6,289 nucleotides of DNA from an uncultured Gammaproteobacteria bacterium (GTDB lineage Bacteria > Pseudomonadota > Gammaproteobacteria > GCA-001735895), in the NCBI GenBank assembly GCA_937980285.1, contig CALJQI010000323.1, positions 1-6,289 on the forward strand. Direction: 5' to 3'. Under the pieces are notes generated by a model that had not been told where the DNA came from, ran no database searches, and worked only from the letters and a program-made list of their open reading frames with translations. This document shows positions 1 to 6,273 of this stretch, in pieces. Made by a program: the position numbers and the translations under genes. Within the stretch, counting starts at the first letter, position 1; each line of letters opens with the position of its first letter.

Positions 1-1
1 T

Positions 2-1399
2 ATCGGCACCAACTCGGCGCGAGATTTTTACGAATTTGCCCGCGACAAGGCTTTTCTCGATATTTGCGTGCACCAGGGCAACGACTTTCAGATCACCACC
101 GAATTCTGGAACTGGCTCAACGAGTTATCTGCCGAATTTACCGAAAACAACCGTTTTATCGTGTTTCCTGGATGGGAGTGGTCGGGAAATACCGGGCTCG
201 GCGGCGACCGTAACGTCCTGCACATGCACGAGGGGCGGCAGATACACCGTTCATCGCATGCGCTGGTCGACGACCTGTCCGATATCGACACCGACGCCAC
301 TTCCGCCAACGACCTGTTCGAAGCGCTCAAGGACGAGGATTGCACGGTGTTCGCGCATATCGGCGGACGTTACGCGGATATCAAGGTGGCGCACGATCAA
401 CGCATCGAGAAAGGCGTCGAGGTGCATTCGGCCTGGGGCACCTTCGAATGGCTGGTCGAGGACGCTTTCGAACAGGGCTACCGTGTCGGCATACTGTCGA
501 ATTCCGACGGACACAAGGGGCGTCCTGGGGCGTCACACCCCGGATCCACCAAGTTTGGCGCCTATGGCGGCCTGACCTGCGTGCTGGCGCCCGAATTCAC
601 CCGCGCCGGCATTATGGAAGGCCTGCGCAAGCGCCACCACTACGGCACCACCGGCAATCGCGTGATCCTCGATACCCGCGTCGAATTCGACCAGGACGCC
701 GAGCTGTTCGCGGACGACCCCCGGCTGGGTGACGTCGGTTCTGAAATGGTGCGAGAGGCGATGATGGGCGACATCCTGCGTTGTAAAGAAGCCGATGTTA
801 ACTTCGTCATCGACGTGCATGGCGCCGCCGCGATCGAACGCATCGATATCCGCAACGGGCTCGAAACAGTGGAAGTCTTCCGGCCCTATGGCGAGGCCGA
901 TCTCGGGCGCCGTATTCGCGTCATCTGGGAAGGTTCCGAGTACCGCGGGCGCGGCCGCGAAACTACCTGGGACGGGCACGCCGAACTACTTGAAAATGCC
1001 TTCGAGTCGGTAACCCCGATAAACCGTTACAACCTGGATCGGCGTTTCGAGCAAACCGGGCCCGGGCGCCTCGAGTGGAGCGCCATCACCACCGGCGGCT
1101 TCGGCGGCTTCGAGGCGATGCTGCGGGACCCCGCGGCTGGCAAGCTGTGCATCGACACCGAGCTGGTTAAACAGGAAATCGATGTCGCCGATATCGGCCG
1201 CGACGAACTGATATTCGAAAACGGCGGCATCGAGCGCAGGATCCGTGTATTCCGACTGCCTGACAGCAATCCCTACGACGCCCTCAGAGTCGAGCGCCGG
1301 ATCAGCCTGGTCGACGATAAGGACAACGCCCTCTACGTGCGCGTTACCTATGAAGATGGCCACTATAGCTGGTCGAGCCCTATTTACCTGTTTCGCTAG
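2..1399 (+). CDS. PHP-type metallohydrolase, DUF3604-like (5' truncated)
   Basis: The frame is open from the left edge to a TAG at 1397-1399, giving 465 residues of a protein whose start lies outside the window. The first in-frame GTG (68) and ATG (224) fall inside conserved sequence and are not starts. Numbering from base 2, the remnant begins with an RDFYEFARD stretch and a VHQGND segment, which match the region of DUF3604 proteins that follows the N-terminal metal-binding histidines. Next come FPGWEW (residues 55-60), a histidine-rich DRNVLHMH (69-76), AHIGGRYAD and SNSDGH (166-171), which resembles the C-terminal Asp-x-His metal site of PHP phosphoesterases. The C-terminal half looks beta-rich and ends in a YVRVTYEDG...WSSPIY motif usual for these proteins. 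The family is thought to be metal-dependent hydrolases; the substrate is unknown. No signal peptide can be judged. Family assignment is fairly secure, function is not. Confidence 0.75.
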   Translation: MGTNSARDFYEFARDKAFLDICVHQGNDFQITTEFWNWLNELSAEFTENNRFIVFPGWEWSGNTGLGGDRNVLHMHEGRQIHRSSHALVDDLSDIDTDATSANDLFEALKDEDCTVFAHIGGRYADIKVAHDQRIEKGVEVHSAWGTFEWLVEDAFEQGYRVGILSNSDGHKGRPGASHPGSTKFGAYGGLTCVLAPEFTRAGIMEGLRKRHHYGTTGNRVILDTRVEFDQDAELFADDPRLGDVGSEMVREAMMGDILRCKEADVNFVIDVHGAAAIERIDIRNGLETVEVFRPYGEADLGRRIRVIWEGSEYRGRGRETTWDGHAELLENAFESVTPINRYNLDRRFEQTGPGRLEWSAITTGGFGGFEAMLRDPAAGKLCIDTELVKQEIDVADIGRDELIFENGGIERRIRVFRLPDSNPYDALRVERRISLVDDKDNALYVRVTYEDGHYSWSSPIYLFR

Positions 1400-1428
1400 C
1401 GGCTAACAACGCCGGCATTGCGCCGAAA

Positions 1429-1462
1429 TCACCGGTCTGGGTGCTATACCCAACTACGGTGG
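1429..1462. terminator. Two-part hairpin between convergent genes, possible bidirectional terminator
   Basis: CACCG (1430-1434) pairs perfectly with CGGTG (1457-1461), extendable by a T-G wobble at 1429/1462. Inside it TGGGT (1438-1442) pairs with ACCCA (1448-1452) around the loop GCTAT. The two stems are separated by a small internal loop. It sits in the 116-base gap between two converging genes, where a shared terminator is expected. Neither strand has a proper T-run after the stem; the minus strand has only TTT. If it works, it is a weak or factor-dependent terminator. Confidence 0.3.
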
Positions 1463-1515
1463 AAATCATCGTTGCGAGTAACGCGGCACCGTCTGCAGCG
1501 ATGCGCCCTGCCCGC

Positions 1516-2277
1516 TCAAACCGTCAGCAGCGAGCGCAACAGTAAAACCACTGCCACCACAATGACCAGCCCGAGCACTTTTTCCAGGCTGCGCGACTCG
1601 ATCCTGGACGAACCGATCAGCGATCCGATAGTGCCGCCCAGCAGCACCGCGACGATCAGCGGCAGGTAATTCGAAAAATCGACGAAATTATACTGTGAAC
1701 GGGAAATCAACCCGGCAAGCGAATTCAACCACACAAAAACGACGCCGCAGGCGGCCGCCTGTTTCATATCGCCGAGCCCCAGCAGTAATATCGCCGGCAC
1801 CAGGAAAATCCCGCCGCCAATGCCGATCACCCCGGCCAGGAATCCGAGCACGGCACCCAGGGCCAGCGCAATCATCACCACCTGTCTGCGACTGAAACGG
1901 TGCGCGATAGCGGTGTTGTTCCAGGCGTAGATACGAACCAGCACGACCACCAGCGACAGGGCCATCAGCAGCCTGAATACCTGCTCCGGCACCTGCAGCG
2001 CGCCGCCAAGCCAGGCCATGGGTAGCGACAGGACGATGAACGGAGCTATCAGGTCTATCCGCAGATGTCCGCGGCGTATGAAATTGAAACAGCTGACCGT
2101 GGTTACCAGCAGGTTCAACAACAGGCTCAGATTCGGGATGCTCAGGCTACTGAAGCCAAACACCACCATCAGGGCGGCGTATGAAGAACCGCCGCCGAGT
2201 CCGACCGAGGCATAGGCTACCGCCACCAGCAGAAAAACAGCCGCGATTGCCCACATCGGCAGGATGATTTCACTCAT
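1516..2277 (-). CDS. TauE/SafE-family membrane permease (probable anion/sulfite exporter)
   Basis: This 253-residue, very hydrophobic protein has the internal duplication typical of the TauE/SafE (formerly DUF81) family. The first half carries YASVGLGGGSSY (residues 22-33). The second half repeats the motif as GVIGIGGGIFLVPA (149-162), followed by a conserved GD-MKQAAA segment. About eight membrane helices can be drawn, with short basic loops such as IRRGHLR (67-73) and HRFSRRQ (126-132). Length is normal for the family. Members export sulfite, sulfoacetate or related organosulfur anions from the cytoplasm, but the substrate cannot be read from sequence and no sulfur gene lies nearby. I chose the ATG at 2277; a TTG six codons upstream (2295) is in frame but adds only polar residues and has no better ribosome site. 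The leader before the ATG holds only a weak AGAG. The gene is probably transcribed alone from the divergent gap. Confidence 0.9.
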   Translation of the reverse strand: MSEIILPMWAIAAVFLLVAVAYASVGLGGGSSYAALMVVFGFSSLSIPNLSLLLNLLVTTVSCFNFIRRGHLRIDLIAPFIVLSLPMAWLGGALQVPEQVFRLLMALSLVVVLVRIYAWNNTAIAHRFSRRQVVMIALALGAVLGFLAGVIGIGGGIFLVPAILLLGLGDMKQAAACGVVFVWLNSLAGLISRSQYNFVDFSNYLPLIVAVLLGGTIGSLIGSSRIESRSLEKVLGLVIVVAVVLLLRSLLTV

Positions 2278-2306
2278 CGAATCTCTATCTATCAAAGCGT
2301 TGAGGA

Positions 2307-2335
2307 ATGATTTTGAAGTGATTGATCTGTTTCAA
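2307..2335 (-). promoter_or_regulatory. Candidate sigma70 promoter for the TauE/SafE gene
   Basis: Read on the minus strand, TTGAAA (2335-2330) matches five of six bases of the -35 consensus. A spacer of exactly 17 bases leads to AATCAT (2312-2307), which matches four of six bases of the -10 consensus. A start near 2300 would give a leader of about 23 bases before the ATG at 2277. This was found by eye in an AT-rich gap, where chance matches are common. Confidence 0.4.
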
Positions 2336-2344
2336 CAAATTGTT
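2334..2344. promoter_or_regulatory. Short perfect dyad overlapping the candidate -35 box
   Basis: AACAA (2334-2338) and TTGTT (2340-2344) are exact inverted copies around a single central base. The site overlaps the candidate -35 box of the TauE/SafE promoter and lies in the divergent gap, a position where a small repressor could act. The arms are only five bases long and AT-rich, so chance is a fair explanation. No known operator consensus was recognised. Confidence 0.15.
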
Positions 2345-2388
2345 TATGTCATTAATTTTGCCGAAGCTAGGTTTTTGGTCGTTTTTTG

Positions 2389-2397
2389 TGCTATTTT
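2389..2397 (+). promoter_or_regulatory. Candidate extended -10 promoter for the orphan membrane protein gene
   Basis: TGC followed by TATTTT fits the extended -10 pattern (TGn plus a hexamer matching TATAAT at four of six positions). There is no convincing -35 at 17 bases upstream (AGGTTT), which extended -10 promoters can tolerate. Transcription from about 2404 would give a leader of about 23 bases before the ATG at 2427. The surrounding sequence is rich in T-runs, which weakens the case. Confidence 0.3.
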
Positions 2398-2426
2398 TAG
2401 ACTGTTTTATCAAAGCTGCCGACTAA

Positions 2427-3134
2427 ATGACTGAAGTAAATATCGAATCCGATGAAATCGATCTCCAGCCTTTCGAGGATGACACGACCAACTTTTCGGA
2501 TAACGAAAATATTCCTGTCGAACATGTCAATTTTGAATTAGAGCAGCGCAACAAGCTGCACGGGTTATATCGCAAGATAACCATTTTCAACGACACTCAC
2601 TGCTACCAGTCGGTCAAGAATAAGCACCAGCGCAAGTACAAGTATCGTATCGATATCGCCTACCTCGATCCGCGGCCGTTTCGCAACCGAGTCAAGGAAT
2701 GGAAATGGCTGTATGCAAGTATCGCCTTTCTGCTACTCGATGTAGCGCTTTACTTCGCCGGCTGGCTCGACACCTCCTCGGTTAATTTCCTTGGCCTGTT
2801 CCTCGGCGTACTGGTGGTCTCGATAATGTCGCTGCTGGCGTTTTTTTACTATTCGCGCGACCGGGTCTTTTTCCGCAGTCAATACGGCAAAATCAAGTTG
2901 ATCGAGTTGATCAACAATAACCCGGACAACGCCAGTTTTCGCAGTTTCGTCAACAAGTTCGTGATGCAGATTAAAAAATCGAAGACCGCGAAAAACCTGA
3001 ACCAGAACAAGTTGCTTGCACGTGAATTACAGGAGCTGCGCCGTCTCAAGGACGAAACAGTCATTCCGCACGACTCCTACGAAAAAGCCAAGAGGCTGAT
3101 CTTCAAGCACGAAGCCTTCAACACCGCCGATTAG
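2427..3134 (+). CDS. Unrecognised two-helix membrane protein with SHOCT-like C-terminal segment
   Basis: I do not recognise this 235-residue protein as a named family. Residues 1-40 are strongly acidic and low in complexity, rich in D, E and N, and probably disordered. Residues 43-93 are basic and aromatic (KYKYRIDIAYLDPRPFRNRVK) and may form a small beta-rich domain. Two hydrophobic helices follow, about 94-113 and 119-142, joined by a very short loop, so both termini should face the same side; the basic flanks (RNRVKEWKW before, YYSRDR after) favour the cytoplasm. The tail at about 197-228 (LARELQELRRLKDETVIPHDSYEKAKRLI, partly quoted) has the pattern of SHOCT domains: a leucine/arginine helix, a polar turn, then a short helix with Y-E-AK. 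No catalytic motif is evident. The ATG at 2427 is the only sensible start, but no Shine-Dalgarno sequence precedes it. Base composition in its first 150 bases is poorer in GC than the flanking genes. It appears to be transcribed alone. Confidence 0.75.
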   Translation: MTEVNIESDEIDLQPFEDDTTNFSDNENIPVEHVNFELEQRNKLHGLYRKITIFNDTHCYQSVKNKHQRKYKYRIDIAYLDPRPFRNRVKEWKWLYASIAFLLLDVALYFAGWLDTSSVNFLGLFLGVLVVSIMSLLAFFYYSRDRVFFRSQYGKIKLIELINNNPDNASFRSFVNKFVMQIKKSKTAKNLNQNKLLARELQELRRLKDETVIPHDSYEKAKRLIFKHEAFNTAD

Positions 3135-3160
3135 TCACTAGAAATCTCCACTCCGGCACC

Positions 3161-3177
3161 GCGGTAGTCATTACCGC
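3161..3177. other. Perfect 6-bp hairpin upstream of purB
   Basis: GCGGTA (3161-3166) and TACCGC (3172-3177) are exact inverted copies around a five-base loop, in the 90-base gap between the orphan membrane protein gene and purB. No T-run follows directly; the nearest (3203-3207) is 25 bases away. It is therefore not a standard intrinsic terminator. The right arm overlaps the candidate -35 region of purB, so an operator or an attenuating structure is as possible as a weak terminator. Confidence 0.3.
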
Positions 3178-3198
3178 CAGCGGCATTTCATGTAAAAT
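3171..3198 (+). promoter_or_regulatory. purB: Candidate promoter for the purB operon
   Basis: TAAAAT (3193-3198) matches the -10 consensus at five of six positions. A poor -35, TTACCG (3171-3176), lies 16 bases upstream. Transcription would begin near 3205, leaving about 20 bases of leader before the purB ATG. No PurR-like box (ACGCAAACGTTT type) is visible in the gap. The weak -35 overlaps the right arm of the hairpin at 3161-3177. Confidence 0.35.
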
Positions 3199-3224
3199 AC
3201 CCTTTTTACATAGCCAATCGATCC

Positions 3225-4592
3225 ATGCAATTAGATTCCCTCACCGCAATTTCGCCGATAGACGGGCGTTACGCTGCGAAAACCGCAAACCTGCGGCCGA
3301 TTTTCAGCGAATATGGCCTGATTTACCATCGCCTGCTAGTCGAGGTGCGCTGGCTACAGTCGCTCTCGGCATCGCCTGACATCACCGAGGTGACCGAGTT
3401 TTCCGCTGAAGCCAACGCGCAGCTTGACGCCATCGTGGCCGGTTTCGATCCGGCGCAGGCGCAGCGCATCAAGGATATCGAGAAAACCACCAATCACGAC
3501 GTCAAGGCGATCGAGTATTTCCTCAAGGAGCAGGTGTCGGCGAACGAGGAACTGAACGCGGTCTCCGAGTTCATTCATTTCGCCTGCACCTCCGAAGACA
3601 TCAACAACCTGTCGCACGGCTTGATGCTTAAAGCCGGCCGAGATCAGATCCTGCTGCCGCAATTGAAGGCGGTCGAGCAACTCATCGGCGCGCTCGCGCA
3701 TCAACACGCGTCCTTGCCGATGATGAGCCGTACCCACGGCCAGCCCGCCTCGCCGACCACGCTGGGCAAGGAAATGGCCAACGTCGTCTATCGCCTGCGG
3801 CGCCAGATACAGCAGATCGAAGCGGTCGAACTGATGGGCAAGATCAATGGCGCGGTCGGCAACTACAACGCGCATCTGAGCGCTTACCCGCAGGCCGACT
3901 GGCCGGCGCAGGCGCAGCGCTTTGTCGAATCCCTGGGGCTGGCCTGGAACCCCTACACCACGCAGATCGAGCCGCATGACTATATCGCCGAACTGTTCGA
4001 CGCCATCGCCCGCGCCAACACCGTGCTGATCGATTTCAGCCGCGATATCTGGAGCTACATCTCGATCGGTTACTTTCGCCAGAAAACGGTCGCCGGCGAA
4101 GTGGGTTCTTCGACCATGCCGCACAAGGTCAACCCCATCGACTTCGAAAACGCCGAGGGCAATCTTGGCATTGCCAACGCCATACTGGCCCACCTCGCGC
4201 AAAAGCTGCCGATCTCCCGCTGGCAGCGCGACCTGACCGACTCCACCGTGCTGCGCAACCTCGGCACCGGGATCGGCCATGTGCTGATTGCCCTGGCATC
4301 GCTCGAGCGCGGCATCGGAAAACTCGAGGTAAACGCCGATGTCATCGGCGCCGATCTCGAACAAAACTGGGAAGTACTGGCAGAACCCATTCAAACGGTG
4401 ATGCGCCGTTACGGCATCGATCAGCCCTACGAGAAACTGAAGGCGCTGACGCGCGGGCACAAAATCGATGCCGACGCGGTGCGCGAGTTCGTCGAGGCGC
4501 TGGAGATCCCGGAATCCGCCAGGCGCGACCTGCTGGCATTGACGCCGGCCGCTTATATCGGCAACGCCGCGCAACAGGCCGAGGACATATAG
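3225..4592 (+). CDS. purB: Adenylosuccinate lyase
   Basis: PurB is a cytosolic homotetramer that removes fumarate twice in purine synthesis: from SAICAR to give AICAR, and from adenylosuccinate to give AMP. The 455 residues match the E. coli-type enzyme (456) from the opening LTAISPIDGRY to the closing TPAAYIG. Visible signatures are TTNHDVKA (88-95), TSEDINNLSHGLML (122-135), SRTHGQPASP (168-177) with the general acid His171, and the superfamily signature SSTMPHKVNP (295-304) with Ser295 on the mobile catalytic loop. SRWQRDLTDSTVLRN (331-345) and LAEPIQTVMRRYG (385-397) are also intact. The ATG at 3225 is fixed by alignment with E. coli PurB, although no Shine-Dalgarno sequence precedes it. 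The roxA start lies 7 bases after the stop, so the two are very probably co-transcribed. No sign of damage or transfer. Confidence 0.98.
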   Translation: MQLDSLTAISPIDGRYAAKTANLRPIFSEYGLIYHRLLVEVRWLQSLSASPDITEVTEFSAEANAQLDAIVAGFDPAQAQRIKDIEKTTNHDVKAIEYFLKEQVSANEELNAVSEFIHFACTSEDINNLSHGLMLKAGRDQILLPQLKAVEQLIGALAHQHASLPMMSRTHGQPASPTTLGKEMANVVYRLRRQIQQIEAVELMGKINGAVGNYNAHLSAYPQADWPAQAQRFVESLGLAWNPYTTQIEPHDYIAELFDAIARANTVLIDFSRDIWSYISIGYFRQKTVAGEVGSSTMPHKVNPIDFENAEGNLGIANAILAHLAQKLPISRWQRDLTDSTVLRNLGTGIGHVLIALASLERGIGKLEVNADVIGADLEQNWEVLAEPIQTVMRRYGIDQPYEKLKALTRGHKIDADAVREFVEALEIPESARRDLLALTPAAYIGNAAQQAEDI

Positions 4593-4599
4593 GCGCGCC

Positions 4600-5760
4600 A
4601 TGCAGACCCTGCAGGGATTTGACGCCGAAGAGTTTGTCAGCCAGTACTGGCAAAAGAAACCCTGCGTCCTGCGCCAGGCCCTGGTCGATTTCGAATCGCC
4701 GGTAAGCCCCGAGGAACTCGCCGGTCTCGCCTGCGAGGAAGACGTTCATTGCCGCCTGGTGATCGAAAAGGACGGCGCCAGCCCGTGGCAGTTACGCTAC
4801 GGCCCGTTCGAAGACAGCGATTTTCTCGAGCTGCCCGAAACCCATTATTCGTTGCTGGTGTCGGAATGCGAAAAATGGCTGCCGGAACTCGGCGGCCTGA
4901 TCGACCTGTTCGGCTTTATCCCCGACTGGCGTATCGACGATTTGATGTTGAGCTATGCACCCGAGCATGGTTCGGTCGGTCCGCATGTCGATGAATACGA
5001 CGTATTTCTGTTACAGGCGCTCGGTTCGCGTCGCTGGCAATACACCGAGTCGCGTCTCGAGAATCCGCAACTGGTCCCCAATCTCGATCTCGCCATACTT
5101 TCTCATTTCGAGCCGGATCAGGACATCGTGCTCGAACCCGGCGATATTCTCTACCTGCCGCCCGGCTGCGCCCATCACGGTATTGCACTCGAACGCTGCA
5201 TGACCTATTCGATCGGTTTTCGAGCGCCGGACGCAGTGACGACTTTCGAATCCTTTGCCCTCGAAATCGAGCGCCTGGGCGCCAATGTGCCGCGTTACGT
5301 CGATCCCGATCTCGAACTCGACCGCCACAAGGCCGAGATTACGGATACCGAAATCGAGCGCTTCAGGACGCTCACGGTGAATTTGTTCGAGCAATCGCCG
5401 GAGCTTTGGCGGGATGCGGTTGGCAAGATGCTGTCGGACAGTGCCGTGGGCCAGGACGATGACGGGAGCGACGATAACGATCAGCCGATATTCGTTTCCG
5501 ATCTACAGGCCCGTGACTGGATTCGGCATCCGGAGACCCGCCTTTTTTACCATCTCGACGAGCAAAATATCCAGGTGTACTACAATGGTCGAATGCATCG
5601 ATTGCCGCACGACCCTGAAATACTCGAATGCCTGCAGCAGTTGTGCGAGCAACGTGAATGGACATCCGGATTAATCAATCGCTGTATAGATATCGAGCCG
5701 CTCGAGAAGCTGCTGCTCGAACTGGCATCGAATTCGGCGATACTGCCGATTGATGAATAG
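4600..5760 (+). CDS. roxA: RoxA/YcfD-type ribosomal protein uL16 arginine hydroxylase (JmjC/cupin)
   Basis: This Fe(II)/2-oxoglutarate oxygenase belongs to the bacterial ribosomal oxygenase group; E. coli RoxA (YcfD) hydroxylates Arg81 of ribosomal protein uL16 (L16). The 386 residues compare with 373 in E. coli. The N-terminal FVSQYWQKKPCVLRQA (12-27) and PDWRIDDLMLSYA (108-120) lead into the JmjC core. The iron-binding triad reads His129 and Asp131 in PHVDEYDVF, then His192 in LPPGCAHHG. Arg144 in GSRRW aligns with E. coli Arg140, assigned to 2-oxoglutarate binding. YSIGFRAP (203-210) closes the core, a helical dimerisation region follows, and the C-terminus (about 300-386) fits the winged-helix domain. 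A short acidic stretch at 285-294 (QDDDGSDDND) links the last two parts. It starts 7 bases after purB; the only Shine-Dalgarno-like GAGG (4581-4584) lies 15 bases upstream of the ATG, so reinitiation after purB is plausible. The substrate is inferred from the family. Confidence 0.92.
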   Translation: MQTLQGFDAEEFVSQYWQKKPCVLRQALVDFESPVSPEELAGLACEEDVHCRLVIEKDGASPWQLRYGPFEDSDFLELPETHYSLLVSECEKWLPELGGLIDLFGFIPDWRIDDLMLSYAPEHGSVGPHVDEYDVFLLQALGSRRWQYTESRLENPQLVPNLDLAILSHFEPDQDIVLEPGDILYLPPGCAHHGIALERCMTYSIGFRAPDAVTTFESFALEIERLGANVPRYVDPDLELDRHKAEITDTEIERFRTLTVNLFEQSPELWRDAVGKMLSDSAVGQDDDGSDDNDQPIFVSDLQARDWIRHPETRLFYHLDEQNIQVYYNGRMHRLPHDPEILECLQQLCEQREWTSGLINRCIDIEPLEKLLLELASNSAILPIDE

Positions 5761-5784
5761 AATTTACATTTATTTCAAAGACTT

Positions 5785-6273
5785 ATGGAAGAAAATTCAA
5801 GCATAGTGTTAGACGGCCGGCAGGATTGTAAGGAGACGGCCAAGACCCTGATCCTGGGTTCGGTGGGACGTGTCTACATTCTCACCCAGCATCTCGAGCC
5901 TGAACTTTACAATGATGGGGACATTCATGAACACCTGTCGCAGCTGGCCGCCAGCAACCGCAACACCGATATCCGCATCATCGCCCACGATACCCGCGTC
6001 GCGGCAAACCAGGGCCATTACCTGATCCACCTGGCGCAAAAGTTGCCCAGCTTTGCCCGTATTCGCACTACGGTGACGCCGGCGCACCGCAATTTCAGGG
6101 AAAGCTGGCTGATCGCCGACGACAGCGCCTACATGCGCATTCGCAACCCGGAGCGCTACGAGGGTTACTACGAAATCGATAACAAGCTCGAGTGCCGGGG
6201 TTACTACGACGATTTCATCGAAATGTGGGAAGCCTGCGAACCAGACCAGAATACACGCCGGCTCAGCCTTTAA
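5785..6273 (+). CDS. Small PLD-like (DUF7931-type) domain protein of unknown function
   Basis: The 162-residue soluble protein resembles the domain that some gammaproteobacteria carry downstream of purB/roxA or fused behind a GNAT acetyltransferase, now called DUF7931; I assign this from memory of the pattern. Its layout suits one half of a phospholipase D-like fold: a strand VGRVYILTQHLEP (27-39), a helix IHEHLSQLAAS (47-57), a strand TDIRIIAHDTR (61-71), GHYLIHLAQKLPSF (77-90), a strand ARIRTTV (91-97), and SWLIADDSAYMRIR (107-120), then a C-terminal helix ending in FIEMWEAC (144-151). No HxKxxxxD catalytic motif is present, so it is unlikely to be an active phospholipase or nuclease. There is no signal peptide or membrane segment. 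It begins 24 bases after roxA, in a short AT-rich gap with no clear promoter or Shine-Dalgarno site, and probably shares the purB-roxA transcript. No GNAT domain is present here. Confidence 0.7.
   Translation: MEENSSIVLDGRQDCKETAKTLILGSVGRVYILTQHLEPELYNDGDIHEHLSQLAASNRNTDIRIIAHDTRVAANQGHYLIHLAQKLPSFARIRTTVTPAHRNFRESWLIADDSAYMRIRNPERYEGYYEIDNKLECRGYYDDFIEMWEACEPDQNTRRLSL

Noticed and set aside
36..575. A 179-codon plus-strand frame within the PHP-type gene
   Set aside because: The product is rich in S, R, T and P without domain features, and it overlaps conserved metallohydrolase sequence in another frame.
533..1363. Two minus-strand frames (533-979 and 986-1363) opposite the PHP-type gene
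   Set aside because: They are antisense shadows of conserved coding sequence, with no recognisable motif or upstream ribosome site.
2278..2295. TTG start for the permease, adding six residues
   Set aside because: The extension MIDRDS is polar, the TTG has no ribosome site, and the ATG at 2277 places the first helix normally for the family.
2290..2416. Nine-base direct repeat TATCAAAGC at 2290-2298 and 2408-2416
   Set aside because: It is short, in AT-rich sequence, has no gene or mobile element between its copies, and looks like chance.
4592..4599. GGCGCGCC palindrome filling the purB-roxA gap
   Set aside because: An eight-base GC palindrome is not surprising in this composition, and its place within a tight operon gap argues against an operator.
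3354..4601. A 415-codon open frame on the minus strand opposite purB and the start of roxA
   Set aside because: It lies antisense to strongly conserved purB codons. Its product is an R/D/V-rich mixture without motifs, as expected from the codon bias of a GC-rich gene.
4342..4749. A 135-codon minus-strand frame spanning the purB-roxA junction
   Set aside because: It overlaps two well-supported genes and ends in a low-complexity R/P/S stretch.
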